A program made the translations under genes and the position numbers. A stretch of 64,000 nt of DNA from Azospirillum brasilense (GTDB lineage Bacteria; Pseudomonadota; Alphaproteobacteria; Azospirillales; Azospirillaceae): NCBI RefSeq assembly GCF_001315015.1, contig NZ_CP012915.1, forward strand, positions 434,001 through 498,000, read 5' to 3'. Under the pieces are notes generated by a model. It had not been told where the DNA came from, ran no database searches, and was given only the letters and a program-made list of their open reading frames with translations. Positions 7,380 through 15,222 of this stretch are shown here, piece by piece; positions within the stretch are counted from its first letter, which is position 1, and every line of letters begins with the position of its first letter.

Positions 7380-8524
7380 CCCCGGTGATCTCCGGAGCCG
7401 CCGACACCGCCGTCGGGCGGCTGGACGGCAGCGGCTGCATGGCGCTTCACGCCGAAGCGGCGTCCGCGGCGCTGGCCGACGCCGGCCTGCGGGCCGACGA
7501 GGTGGACGGCGTGCTCTGCGCCTATTCGTTGGCCGAGCCGCATCTGATGCTGTCGTCAGTCTTCAACGAGTATTTCGGCATCGCGCCCTCCTACAGCGCC
7601 GCCGTCCAGGCCGGCGGGGCGACCGCCTGCGCGCTGGTGATGCAGGCGGCGGCGCTGGTGCGGGCGGGCATCTGCCGCAACGTGCTGGCGGTCTGCGCCG
7701 ACAACCGCCTGACCGGGCTGGGGCGCAACGGCGCCGTCGCTGCATTGGCCGAGGTCGGGCACCCGCAGTTCGAGCGTCCCTACGGCATGTCGATCCCGGC
7801 GGCCTACGCGCTGGTCGCCCGGCGCTGCATGCATGAGCGCGGCGTCACGGCGGAGCATCTCGCCGCCATCTCCGTCACCCAGCGCGGCCACGCGCGCCGT
7901 CATCCCAAGGCCCAGGCCCGCGACCCGCTGACCATGGAGCAGGCGCTGTCCGCCCGCATGATCGCCGACCCGCTGCGGCTGTTCGACTGCTGCCTCGTCT
8001 CGGACGGCGGTGCCGCCCTGGTGATCAGCGCCGCCGACGCGGCGGCCGACCATACGGACCGCGCGGTGTCGATCCTCGGCTACGGCCAGATGAACACGCA
8101 CGAGCACGCCTTCGCCATGCCGTCGCTGACCGATTTTGGCTGCCGGCAATCGGCGGCGCAGGCCTTCGCCATGGCCGGGCTGACCCCGGCGGACATCGAT
8201 GTGGCCGAGATCTACGACAGCTTCACCATCACCCTGCTGGCCGAGCTGGAATCCATCGGTTTCTTCCCGAAGGGGGAGGCCGGCCCGGCGATCCTCGACG
8301 GCGCGCTGGAGCTGGACGGGATCCTGCCCTGCAACACCCACGGCGGGCTGCTGTCCTACGGCCATTCGGGAGCGGCGGGCGGCATGTTCCACATCGTCGA
8401 GGCGGTGCGGCAACTGCGCGGCGAGGCCGAGGCCCGGCAGGTGGCGGGGGCGGAAACCGCCTTCGTTCATGGCGACGGCGGCATCCTGTCCGCCCACTGC
8501 TCGCTGATCCTGGGGAGGGCCTGA
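7376..8524 (+). CDS. Thiolase-like protein (SCP2/Ltp2-type), probable aldolase subunit
   Basis: A 382-residue thiolase-superfamily protein. The C-terminal half has the family features CNTHGG and GHSGAAGG (His of the catalytic cradle), and DIAEIYDSF-like wording (DVAEIYDSFTITLL) typical of SCP2/lipid-transfer-type thiolases. In the N-terminal half the region that normally carries the nucleophilic Cys in a CxSG loop reads VQAGGATACALV, so the usual condensing Cys is displaced or absent. Such Cys-less members, with a DUF35 partner, work as retro-aldolases on acyl-CoAs (Ltp2-ChsH2; Sal). The DUF35 gene follows after two bases. The start overlaps the iclR stop. A biosynthetic or degradative thiolase remains possible. 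Confidence 0.8.
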   Translation: MTPVISGAADTAVGRLDGSGCMALHAEAASAALADAGLRADEVDGVLCAYSLAEPHLMLSSVFNEYFGIAPSYSAAVQAGGATACALVMQAAALVRAGICRNVLAVCADNRLTGLGRNGAVAALAEVGHPQFERPYGMSIPAAYALVARRCMHERGVTAEHLAAISVTQRGHARRHPKAQARDPLTMEQALSARMIADPLRLFDCCLVSDGGAALVISAADAAADHTDRAVSILGYGQMNTHEHAFAMPSLTDFGCRQSAAQAFAMAGLTPADIDVAEIYDSFTITLLAELESIGFFPKGEAGPAILDGALELDGILPCNTHGGLLSYGHSGAAGGMFHIVEAVRQLRGEAEARQVAGAETAFVHGDGGILSAHCSLILGRA

Positions 8525-8526
8525 CG

Positions 8527-8952
8527 ATGACCGCGACCGATCCATCCCCCATGAAGCCCGTTCCGCTGGTCACCGCAGACACCCGCGCCTTCTGGGACGC
8601 CTGCGCGGAGGGGGCGCTGACCTTTCAGCGCTGCGCCGCCTGCGGCCATGTCCAGTTTCCGCCGCGGCCCTTCTGCACCGAATGCCGGGCCGCAGGGCCG
8701 GGGATGGAGCGGTCCGCCGGGCTCGGCACCATCCACAGCTTCACCATCGTCCACCGCGCGCCGACCGCGGCCTTCAAGGCGGACACGCCCTACGTCCTGG
8801 CGCTGGTCGATTTCGACGAGGGCTTCCGCCTGATGGTCAATCTGCGCGGTGGACCGCCGTCGGACGCCCGCATCGGCCTGCGCGTCCGCGTCCTGTTCGA
8901 GCCGCTGGCCGGGGGCGGCGCGCTGCCGCAGGTCCGGCCCCTGGTGGAGTGA
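8527..8952 (+). CDS. DUF35 zinc-ribbon/OB-fold acyl-CoA-binding protein
   Basis: A 141-residue protein with a rubredoxin-like zinc ribbon formed by Cys36, Cys39, Cys50 and Cys53 (CAACGHVQFPPRPFCTEC) and a following OB fold. Proteins of this family bind the CoA moiety and form obligate complexes with thiolase-fold enzymes, both in archaeal HMG-CoA synthesis and in bacterial steroid side-chain aldolases. Adjacent position to the Cys-less thiolase, with a two-base gap, strongly suggests they form one enzyme. The N-terminal helix (TRAFWDACAEGALTFQRC) matches the usual family start, so the ATG is well placed. Confidence 0.9.
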   Translation: MTATDPSPMKPVPLVTADTRAFWDACAEGALTFQRCAACGHVQFPPRPFCTECRAAGPGMERSAGLGTIHSFTIVHRAPTAAFKADTPYVLALVDFDEGFRLMVNLRGGPPSDARIGLRVRVLFEPLAGGGALPQVRPLVE

Positions 8953-8978
8953 ACCCAACCCTTCGGGAGGGACCATCC

Positions 8979-9362
8979 ATGCATCTGTTCGACACGCTCC
9001 GGGAGGGCGCCGCCTTCGGCGCCGAGGAGCTTCACCTGTCCGACGCGCTGATGGAGCGCTGGACCAGCCTCTACCCCGACGACCCGCCGGACGGGCGGAT
9101 GCCCGCCGGGATGATCGCGGTGGCGACCATGCGGGCCTATTCCAGCCTCGTCGTGCCGCGCCCGCCGGGGAACATCCACGGCTCCCAGCGGTACGAGATG
9201 CTGCGCCGTCCGGCGGTCGGGGAGCGGTTGACCACCCGCATCGCCTGCGCTGGAAAGGAGCTGAAGCGCGACCGCCGCTGGGTCCATTTCGACACCGAGA
9301 CGGTGGGGGAGGACGGGACCCCCTGCTTCCGCGGCCGCATGACCATCCTGTGGGCGGCCTGA
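8979..9362 (+). CDS. MaoC-like hot-dog protein, non-catalytic hydratase subunit
   Basis: A 127-residue single hot-dog domain protein. A GGGAGG Shine-Dalgarno sequence lies eight bases before the ATG. It resembles the N-terminal half of two-domain MaoC hydratases: the substrate-channel phrases GRMPAGMIAVATMRAYSS and GSQRYEMLRRPAVGERLTTR are visible, but the hydratase motif DxNPxH is absent. In heteromeric hydratases such as ChsH1/ChsH2 one subunit lacks the catalytic Asp/His and the other supplies it. Here the next gene, two bases downstream, encodes the subunit with the motif. Likely role: acyl-CoA binding half of a 2-enoyl-CoA hydratase. Confidence 0.75.
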   Translation: MHLFDTLREGAAFGAEELHLSDALMERWTSLYPDDPPDGRMPAGMIAVATMRAYSSLVVPRPPGNIHGSQRYEMLRRPAVGERLTTRIACAGKELKRDRRWVHFDTETVGEDGTPCFRGRMTILWAA

Positions 9363-9364
9363 CC

Positions 9365-9766
9365 ATGGCGGACGGGACGACCACCATCGACCGCCTGACT
9401 CCGGTCACCAAACGGATCGACCGCGCGGCGATCCGGCTCTACGCCGAGCTGACCGACGATTTCAACCCGATCCACGTCGACCCCGACTTCGCGGCGAAGA
9501 CCCCGATGAAGGGCATCATCGCCCACGGCCTGCTGTCGGTGAACCTGCTCTGGCAGTCGGTCCGCCGCAGCCTGGGCGAGGCGGCGGTGTCCGATGCGAC
9601 GCTCGACATCCGCTTTCTGCGCCCGGTGCGCGAGGGCGACGTGGTGACCGCGGGCGGCCAGCGCCGCTCCGACGGCGACGGCTACGACGTGTGGATCGAC
9701 AACCAGCATGGCGAGACGGTGATCGCCGGACTCATCCGGCACGGGGCGGGGAGGGCGGCGTCATGA
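9365..9766 (+). CDS. MaoC family (R)-specific enoyl-CoA hydratase, catalytic subunit
   Basis: A 133-residue hot-dog protein with the full MaoC/R-hydratase signature LTDDFNPIHVDPDFA, giving catalytic Asp32 and His37, then GIIAHGLLS. It should hydrate a 2-enoyl-CoA to a 3-hydroxyacyl-CoA. It is two bases after the non-catalytic partner and overlaps the enoyl-CoA hydratase start by ATGA. With the thiolase-like and DUF35 proteins it completes a hydratase-aldolase gene set. Its own substrate specificity cannot be read from the sequence. Confidence 0.88.
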   Translation: MADGTTTIDRLTPVTKRIDRAAIRLYAELTDDFNPIHVDPDFAAKTPMKGIIAHGLLSVNLLWQSVRRSLGEAAVSDATLDIRFLRPVREGDVVTAGGQRRSDGDGYDVWIDNQHGETVIAGLIRHGAGRAAS

Positions 9767-10509
9767 CCGACACGCTTCTCGTCCGCGACGACGGCGACCT
9801 GCGGCGCATCACCCTGAACCGCCCCGCGAAGATCAACGCGCTCGACACCGCGACCTTGCTGGTGCTGGCCGAGGCCGTGGGCGGCGCTCCCGCCGCTGGA
9901 ATAGCGCTGGTGGCGATCGACGGCGCCGGGCCGCGCGGCTTCTGCGCCGGCGGCGACGTCGCCGAGATGAGCCGCGGCGCCGAGGCCTTCGCCGCCCAGG
10001 AGGAGGCGCTGCGGGCGGTGATGCAGGCGCTGCACGGCTCGGCGGTGCCCGTCATCAGCGTCGTGCATGGCAGGACGCTGGGCGCCGGCTGCATCGTGGC
10101 GTGCCTCAGCGACCTCGTGCTGGGCGCCGACGATGTGCAGTTCGGCTTTCCCGAGATGCGCTTCGGCCTCTACCCGGCCTTCGTCCACGCCGCCCTGACG
10201 GAGCGGCTGCCGGCGGCGCTGGCCTTCCAGATCCTGGCGGGGGGCCGGATGATGGACGCCGCGCAGGCCTACGGTTTCGGCTTCCTGACCGAGATCCTGC
10301 CCGCCGACGGCTTTGCCGAGGCTGCGGAGGCGCGCATCGCCTGGTACCGCGACCGGCTGGACGCCCTGGCGGCGGGCCGGCGCATCCTGCGGATGGAGGA
10401 CCGTCCGTCGATGGCGGAGAAGACCGCGCGGCTGGCCCCGCTGCTGGCCGAGAACCACGCGGCGCCGTCCGTCCGGCGGCTGCTGTCCGGGCTGTCTTTT
10501 GCCCGCTGA
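9763..10509 (+). CDS. Enoyl-CoA hydratase/isomerase family protein
   Basis: A 248-residue crotonase-fold protein. N-terminal wording LRRITLNRPAKINALD and the oxyanion-hole segment GFCAGGDVAEM are typical, as is the second segment GRTLGAGCIVA with FGFPEMRFGLYPAF. The combination GGD and PEMRFGLYP leans toward the hydratase or 3-hydroxyisobutyryl-CoA hydrolase side of the family. It is slightly shorter than the usual 260 residues. Coupled by ATGA to the MaoC gene, it likely performs a further hydration, isomerisation or thioester hydrolysis in the same CoA pathway. Confidence 0.85.
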   Translation: MTDTLLVRDDGDLRRITLNRPAKINALDTATLLVLAEAVGGAPAAGIALVAIDGAGPRGFCAGGDVAEMSRGAEAFAAQEEALRAVMQALHGSAVPVISVVHGRTLGAGCIVACLSDLVLGADDVQFGFPEMRFGLYPAFVHAALTERLPAALAFQILAGGRMMDAAQAYGFGFLTEILPADGFAEAAEARIAWYRDRLDALAAGRRILRMEDRPSMAEKTARLAPLLAENHAAPSVRRLLSGLSFAR

Positions 10510-10584
10510 TTTCCTTCGAAACGGCAACGAGTCCCGCCAACGGGACCGCGTCACCCCCGAAAAACGGATTCCTGGGAGGGAACG

Positions 10585-11730
10585 ATGTCGAAACGCACCC
10601 TGTTCGCCGCGCTTGTGCTGAGCAGCGCGCTCACCAGCGGCGCCGCCCTGGCCGCCGACCCGGCGGTCTACAAGATCGGCGGCATCTTCGCGATGACCGG
10701 CGCCTCGCCCCACTACGGCAAGGTGATGAGCGCCGGGGCGCAGCTCGCCGTGGACGAGATCAATGCTCAGGGCGGCATCGACGGCATCAAGCTGCAACTG
10801 GTCATCGAGGACCACAAGAGCGGCAGCGCCCAGGCCGCGGTCGCCGGCATGAACCGGCTGATCGACGTCGAAGGGGTGAAGGCGGTGCTGCCCTCCTTCT
10901 CCACGGTGACGCTGGCCACCATGCCCATCGGCGACCAGAAGAAGGTGATGATGATCAACGGTGGCGGGGTCAGCGCCCAGACGGTCGGCACCTCTCCCTA
11001 CATGTTCAACATCCGCTCCATGGCGTCGGATCTGGCCGCCGGCATCGCCCACCGGGCGGCGGAGCAGGGGGCCAAGAAGCTCGCCCAGATCGCCATCAAG
11101 TCGGAGTTCGGCGACGCCACCATTGCCGCCACCACCAAGGCGTGGGAAGGCATGGGGCTGAAGATGGTCGCCGCCGAGCAGTTCCAGGCCGACGCCGCCA
11201 ACATCGACACCCAGGTCGCCAAGCTGCGCGCCTCCCAGCCCGACGCCATCGCCAACTGGCCGACCACGCCGCAGGCCGGGCTGGCGGTGAAGCGCATGCG
11301 CGAGTTGGGCATGAAGCAGGCGGTCTACTGCATGGAATGGACCGCCGAGGACACCAAGGTCGCCGGCAAGCACGCCGAGGGGGTGGAGGTCGTCACCGAC
11401 TATTTCGCCGCCACCGACGAGAACCCGTGGTCCAAGCGCTTCGCCGACGCCTACAAGGCGAAGTTCGGCGAGATGCCCGACTTCTACGCCGCCAACTATT
11501 ACGAGGGCGTCTACGTCATCGCCGAGCTGATCCGGCGGGCGAAGGCCAAGGGCGGCGATTACTACAGCGGGGAGCGTCTGGTGCAGGCGCTGTGGGAGAA
11601 CCCGACCTTCGACAGCGTCTACGGCAAGACGCTGACCTTCCGCAAGAACGGCGTGGCGCAGAAGCCTGTGGCGGTGTTCCGCCTGGAGAACGGCGAACAG
11701 AAATTCGTGAAGTTCACCACGGGCGAATGA
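10585..11730 (+). CDS. LIV-type ABC transporter substrate-binding protein
   Basis: A 381-residue periplasmic binding protein with a signal peptide cleaved near ALAA (residue 23) and the Peripla_BP_6 fold (YKIGGIFAMTGASPHYGK, LAVDEINAQGGIDG, VIEDHKSGSAQAAVAGMNRL). GGGAGG lies five bases before the ATG. Receptors of this type bind branched-chain amino acids, but many serve aromatic or alicyclic acids in catabolic operons. Its place directly after four CoA-pathway enzymes, and before the permeases, indicates it captures the pathway substrate. A large inverted repeat follows its stop codon. Confidence 0.9.
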   Translation: MSKRTLFAALVLSSALTSGAALAADPAVYKIGGIFAMTGASPHYGKVMSAGAQLAVDEINAQGGIDGIKLQLVIEDHKSGSAQAAVAGMNRLIDVEGVKAVLPSFSTVTLATMPIGDQKKVMMINGGGVSAQTVGTSPYMFNIRSMASDLAAGIAHRAAEQGAKKLAQIAIKSEFGDATIAATTKAWEGMGLKMVAAEQFQADAANIDTQVAKLRASQPDAIANWPTTPQAGLAVKRMRELGMKQAVYCMEWTAEDTKVAGKHAEGVEVVTDYFAATDENPWSKRFADAYKAKFGEMPDFYAANYYEGVYVIAELIRRAKAKGGDYYSGERLVQALWENPTFDSVYGKTLTFRKNGVAQKPVAVFRLENGEQKFVKFTTGE

Positions 11731-11751
11731 TCGCCGGTCCGTCCGACTTAG

Positions 11752-11857
11752 CCCTCTCCCCTCTGGGGAGAGGGGAGGGTGAGGGGGTTGCGCTTTTGCC
11801 GGACGCTCCGACACGCGCATCCCCCTCACCCCAACCCTCTCCCCAGAGGGGAGAGGG
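11752..11857. repeat. Long GC-rich inverted repeat between binding protein and permease genes
   Basis: The left arm (11752-11792) and right arm (11816-11857) are near-perfect inverted copies of about 41 bases, each also containing an internal CCCTCTCCCC/GGGGAGAGGG dyad. The transcript would fold into a large stable hairpin. Similar but not identical GC-rich dyad elements occur at 27112-27160, 47559-47660 and 61583-61692, always between genes. The repeat is seen directly; a role in protecting the upstream mRNA or attenuating the downstream genes is inference. Confidence 0.85.
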
Positions 11858-11881
11858 GGATATAGACAGGAGCGCCATTCC

Positions 11882-12745
11882 ATGGACTTGCTCATCCAAC
11901 TGACCCTGAACGGTCTGTTCAACGGCGCGCATTTCGCCCTGCTGGCGATGGGTTTCGCGTTGATCTTCGGGACGACCGGTGTCGTGCATTTCGCCTATGG
12001 GCCGGTCTACGCGGTCGGCGCCTACGCCATCTGGGCGCTGGCGGCGCTCGTCGGGCTGCCCTTCTGGGCGGCGGTGCTGCTGGGGATCGCCTTCACCGCG
12101 GCGCTCGGCGTCGGGTGCTACCTGTTCATCTACCGCCCGTTCGAGATCAGCGGCAGCCCGCCCTTCGTCGTTCTGGTGGCCTCCCTCGGCCTGTTCATCG
12201 TCATGAAGAACCTGATCGGCATCGTCTTTGGCACCGGGGTCAAGACGGTCGACAGCGTCGCCTACGACGTGCATTTCGTCGGCAACGCCTTCTTCACCAC
12301 GGTGCAGCTGGGGCAGGTGGCGGCGGCGCTGCTGGTCGGTTGCGGCATCGCGCTGTTCCTGCGGGCCAGCCGCTACGGCAAGGCCATCCGTGCCATGGCC
12401 GACAACCGCGAGATGGCCACCGTCATCGGCATCGACACCACGCGGCTGTCCATCCTGGTCTTCGCGCTGGGATCGGCGGTGTCGGCGGTGGCCGGGGCGC
12501 TGGTCCTGCTGCGCGACGGGCTGAACCCCAACATGGGCTTCGGCGCGGTGTTCGTCGCCTTCGTCGCGGTGATCGTCGGCGGGGTGGGATCGCTGCGCGG
12601 GGCGGTCATCGCCGCCTTCCTGCTGGCCTTCGTGCAGAGCCTGGGCATGTGGCAGATCCCCACGGAGTGGCAGAACACCATCGTCTTCGTGGTGCTGTTC
12701 GGGTTCCTGCTCGCCCGCCCCTCCGGCATCGTCCGCCGGGCGTGA
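11882..12745 (+). CDS. LIV-type ABC transporter permease (LivH-like)
   Basis: A 287-residue inner-membrane permease with about eight hydrophobic segments. The N-terminal LTLNGLFNGAHFALLAMGFALIFG and the region GSAVSAVAGALVLLRDG followed by VIVGGVGSLRGAVIAAF are diagnostic for LivH proteins. A GACAGGAG Shine-Dalgarno sequence precedes the ATG by about eight bases. It pairs with the LivM-like half of the next gene to form the channel. Sixteen bases separate it from that gene. Confidence 0.92.
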   Translation: MDLLIQLTLNGLFNGAHFALLAMGFALIFGTTGVVHFAYGPVYAVGAYAIWALAALVGLPFWAAVLLGIAFTAALGVGCYLFIYRPFEISGSPPFVVLVASLGLFIVMKNLIGIVFGTGVKTVDSVAYDVHFVGNAFFTTVQLGQVAAALLVGCGIALFLRASRYGKAIRAMADNREMATVIGIDTTRLSILVFALGSAVSAVAGALVLLRDGLNPNMGFGAVFVAFVAVIVGGVGSLRGAVIAAFLLAFVQSLGMWQIPTEWQNTIVFVVLFGFLLARPSGIVRRA

Positions 12746-12761
12746 GGAGAGGGACACAGCC

Positions 12762-14465
12762 ATGGAATATCTCGCCCACATCCTCGTCATGGTCTGCCTC
12801 TACGGCATCCTGGCGACCTCCTTCAACCTGCTGATCGGCTTCGGCGGCATCTTCGCCCTGGCGCACGCCACCTTCTACGCCAGCGGGGCCTACGCCGCCG
12901 GCATCCTGGCGACGAAGCTCGGCATCGGCTTTCCCCTCACCCTGCTGGCCGGGGTGGTGGTCACCGCCGCCATCGGCCTGCTGGTCGCCTTTCCCGCCAT
13001 GCGGGTGGGCAGCCACTATCTGGTCGTCATCACGCTGGCGTTGCAGGCCATCACCATCGACGTGCTGATGAACAGCAAGCCGCTGACCGGCGGGCCAGAC
13101 GGCATCCCCGGCATCCCCCCGGTGTCGCTGTTTGGCATGGCGCTAACCAGCCCGGTGACCTTCCTGCCGCTGGCCGCGGTGATGGCGGCGCTGTGCTGTG
13201 CCGTCGCCTGGAGGCTCGGCGCCTCGCCCTTCGGGCGCTCGCTGCGCGCCATGCGGGAGAACGAGGCGGCGGCCCAGGCGGTTGGCAAGAACCTCGTCCG
13301 TATGAAGCTGGTGGTCTTCGCAATGTCGGCGGGGCTGGCCTCCGTCGCCGGAACGCTGGTCGCCCACTACATCGCCTTCGTCAATCCGGAATCCTTCACC
13401 ATCGAGGAGACCATCCTCATTCTCGCCATGGTGATCCTGGGCGGCATGGGCAATTTGTGGGGCTCGCTGGCCGGGGCGGCGATCCTCGTGCTGCTGCCGG
13501 AGGGGCTGAAGTTCGTCCATGTGCCGGGCGATATCGCCGACATGGTGCGGCAGGTGATCTACGGCGTCGTGCTGATCGTCATCCTGCGCCTGCGGCCGGA
13601 GGGGCTGTTCCCCGAGACGGTGTTCCGCACCCCGACCGGGGCCGCGCGGTCCAGCGTCCCAGCCAACGGCCCGCTGACGGGTGCGCTGGAGCGCGCGAGC
13701 GGCACGCTGGGGGAGGTGGTGGTCTCCGCGACTTCGCTGTCCAAGCATTTCGGCGGCATCCAGGCGGTGAAGGACCTGACCATCGACCTGAAGCGCGGCG
13801 AGATCGTCGGGCTGATCGGTCCCAACGGCGCCGGCAAGACGACCGCCTTCAACCTGTTGTCGGGCTTCCTGCGCCCGACCGGCGGCACCATCCTGTACCG
13901 GGGCCGCGACGTGACGACGCTGAAGCCGCACGAGGTGGTGGCCGCCGGGCTGGCCCGCTCCTTCCAGGACCTGAAGCTCTTCACCAAGCTGACGGTCGTG
14001 GAGAACATCCTGGTCTCGCTGCCCGCGCAGCCGGGCGACCGCCCGCTGGACGTCTACTTCCGCCCCGGCCTCGTCCGCCGGACCGACCGCGAGAACGTCG
14101 CCCGCGCGCTGGAGATCGCCTCCTTCGTCGGGCTGCTCGCAAAGGCCGACGAGACCGCCGCCAACCTGTCCTACGCCGAGGAGAAGCTGCTGGTCATCGC
14201 CCGGCTGCTGGCGACCGGGGCCGACGTGCTGCTGCTCGACGAGCCGCTGTCCGGCCTCGACACCGTGACGGTGGAGCGCATCTGCGGGGTGATCCGCGAC
14301 CTCGCCCGCGCCAACAAGGCCGTCTGCATCATCGAGCACAATCTGGAGGTCATCCGCGGCGTCTGCGACGAGATCGTCTTCATCGACGAGGGCCGCGTGC
14401 TGACCAAGGGACCGCCGGACACGCTGATGCGCGACCGCGAACTGGCCGAGAGGTATTTCGGATGA
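12762..14465 (+). CDS. ABC transporter permease-ATPase fusion (LivM-LivG)
   Basis: A 567-residue fusion. Residues 1-285 are a LivM-type permease (FNLLIGFGGIFALAHATFYA, GGPDGIPGIP, NPESFTIEETILILAMVILGGMGNLWGS). Residues 320-567 are a LivG-type ATPase with Walker A GPNGAGKTT (353-361), Walker B LLLDEPLSGLD and the switch His in CIIEHNLEVI. The C-loop reads NLSYAEEKLL rather than LSGGQ or LPYGQQR, a known looseness of LivG proteins. The linker (about 287-318) is Ala/Pro-rich with no internal stop, so this is one continuous reading frame and not two genes. Permease-ATPase fusions are a recognised minority form of LIV systems. It overlaps the next ATPase gene by four bases. Confidence 0.92.
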   Translation: MEYLAHILVMVCLYGILATSFNLLIGFGGIFALAHATFYASGAYAAGILATKLGIGFPLTLLAGVVVTAAIGLLVAFPAMRVGSHYLVVITLALQAITIDVLMNSKPLTGGPDGIPGIPPVSLFGMALTSPVTFLPLAAVMAALCCAVAWRLGASPFGRSLRAMRENEAAAQAVGKNLVRMKLVVFAMSAGLASVAGTLVAHYIAFVNPESFTIEETILILAMVILGGMGNLWGSLAGAAILVLLPEGLKFVHVPGDIADMVRQVIYGVVLIVILRLRPEGLFPETVFRTPTGAARSSVPANGPLTGALERASGTLGEVVVSATSLSKHFGGIQAVKDLTIDLKRGEIVGLIGPNGAGKTTAFNLLSGFLRPTGGTILYRGRDVTTLKPHEVVAAGLARSFQDLKLFTKLTVVENILVSLPAQPGDRPLDVYFRPGLVRRTDRENVARALEIASFVGLLAKADETAANLSYAEEKLLVIARLLATGADVLLLDEPLSGLDTVTVERICGVIRDLARANKAVCIIEHNLEVIRGVCDEIVFIDEGRVLTKGPPDTLMRDRELAERYFG

Positions 14466-15196
14466 CCGAGATTCACACCATGCCGATCGCCGAACCCGTC
14501 CTGGAGGTGCGCGGCCTCAGCGCCGGCTACGGCAAGCGGGCGGTGGTCCACGATGTGGACCTGACCGTGCGGGCCGGCGAGATCCGCGTGCTGCTGGGCC
14601 ACAACGGGGCCGGCAAGACGACGCTGGTGCGCTCCGTCTTCGGGCTGCTGCGCCCCTCCGCCGGGACCGTCCGCTACCGGGGGGAGGACATCACCCGGCG
14701 GCGCTGCGCCGACAACGTGAAGGCCGGAATCGCGCTGGTCCCGCAGGGTCACGGCATCTTCCGCAGCCTGACCGTGCGCGAGAATCTGGAACTCGGCGCC
14801 TACACTGCCCACGACCCGGCGGAAATCCGGACGAACCGCGACGCGGTGATGGACCTGTTCCCGATCCTGCGCGAACGCGCCGGCCAGATCGCTGGCACCA
14901 TGTCGGGCGGGCAGCAGCAGATGCTGGCGATGGGCATGGCGCTGATGCACCGGCCCGACGTGATGATCCTGGACGAGCCGTCCATCGGCCTCGCCCCCAA
15001 CCTCGTCCAGCGCGTCATGGAGGCCATCGCCGAGGTCAACCGGACGCTGCGCATGGCCGTGCTGATGGTCGAGCAGAACGTCGTCCACGCCCTGCCCATC
15101 GCGCAGAGCGTCACCGTGCTGCGCACCGGCCGCAAGATTTACGAGGGCCCGCCCGAACCGCTGGGCGACCGCCAATACCTGATGACCCTTTTCTGA
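14462..15196 (+). CDS. LIV-type ABC transporter ATPase (LivF-like)
   Basis: A 244-residue ABC ATPase with Walker A GHNGAGKTTL, Q-loop VPQGHGIF, signature TMSGGQQQMLAMGMALM and Walker B VMILDEPSIGLAPN, as in LivF. It starts with ATG overlapping the stop of the fusion gene (ATGA). Together with the ATPase half of the fusion it forms the nucleotide-binding pair that powers uptake. It completes a transporter set of binding protein, two permease domains and two ATPase domains encoded by four genes. Confidence 0.93.
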   Translation: MTEIHTMPIAEPVLEVRGLSAGYGKRAVVHDVDLTVRAGEIRVLLGHNGAGKTTLVRSVFGLLRPSAGTVRYRGEDITRRRCADNVKAGIALVPQGHGIFRSLTVRENLELGAYTAHDPAEIRTNRDAVMDLFPILRERAGQIAGTMSGGQQQMLAMGMALMHRPDVMILDEPSIGLAPNLVQRVMEAIAEVNRTLRMAVLMVEQNVVHALPIAQSVTVLRTGRKIYEGPPEPLGDRQYLMTLF

Positions 15197-15222
15197 AGAA
15201 TTCCGCACAGAAGGACGAAATC

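Noticed and set aside
10585..15196. Classical leucine/isoleucine/valine transporter
   Set aside because: The fold is LIV-type, but the position inside an acyl-CoA catabolic operon makes an acid substrate more likely, so no liv gene symbols were given.
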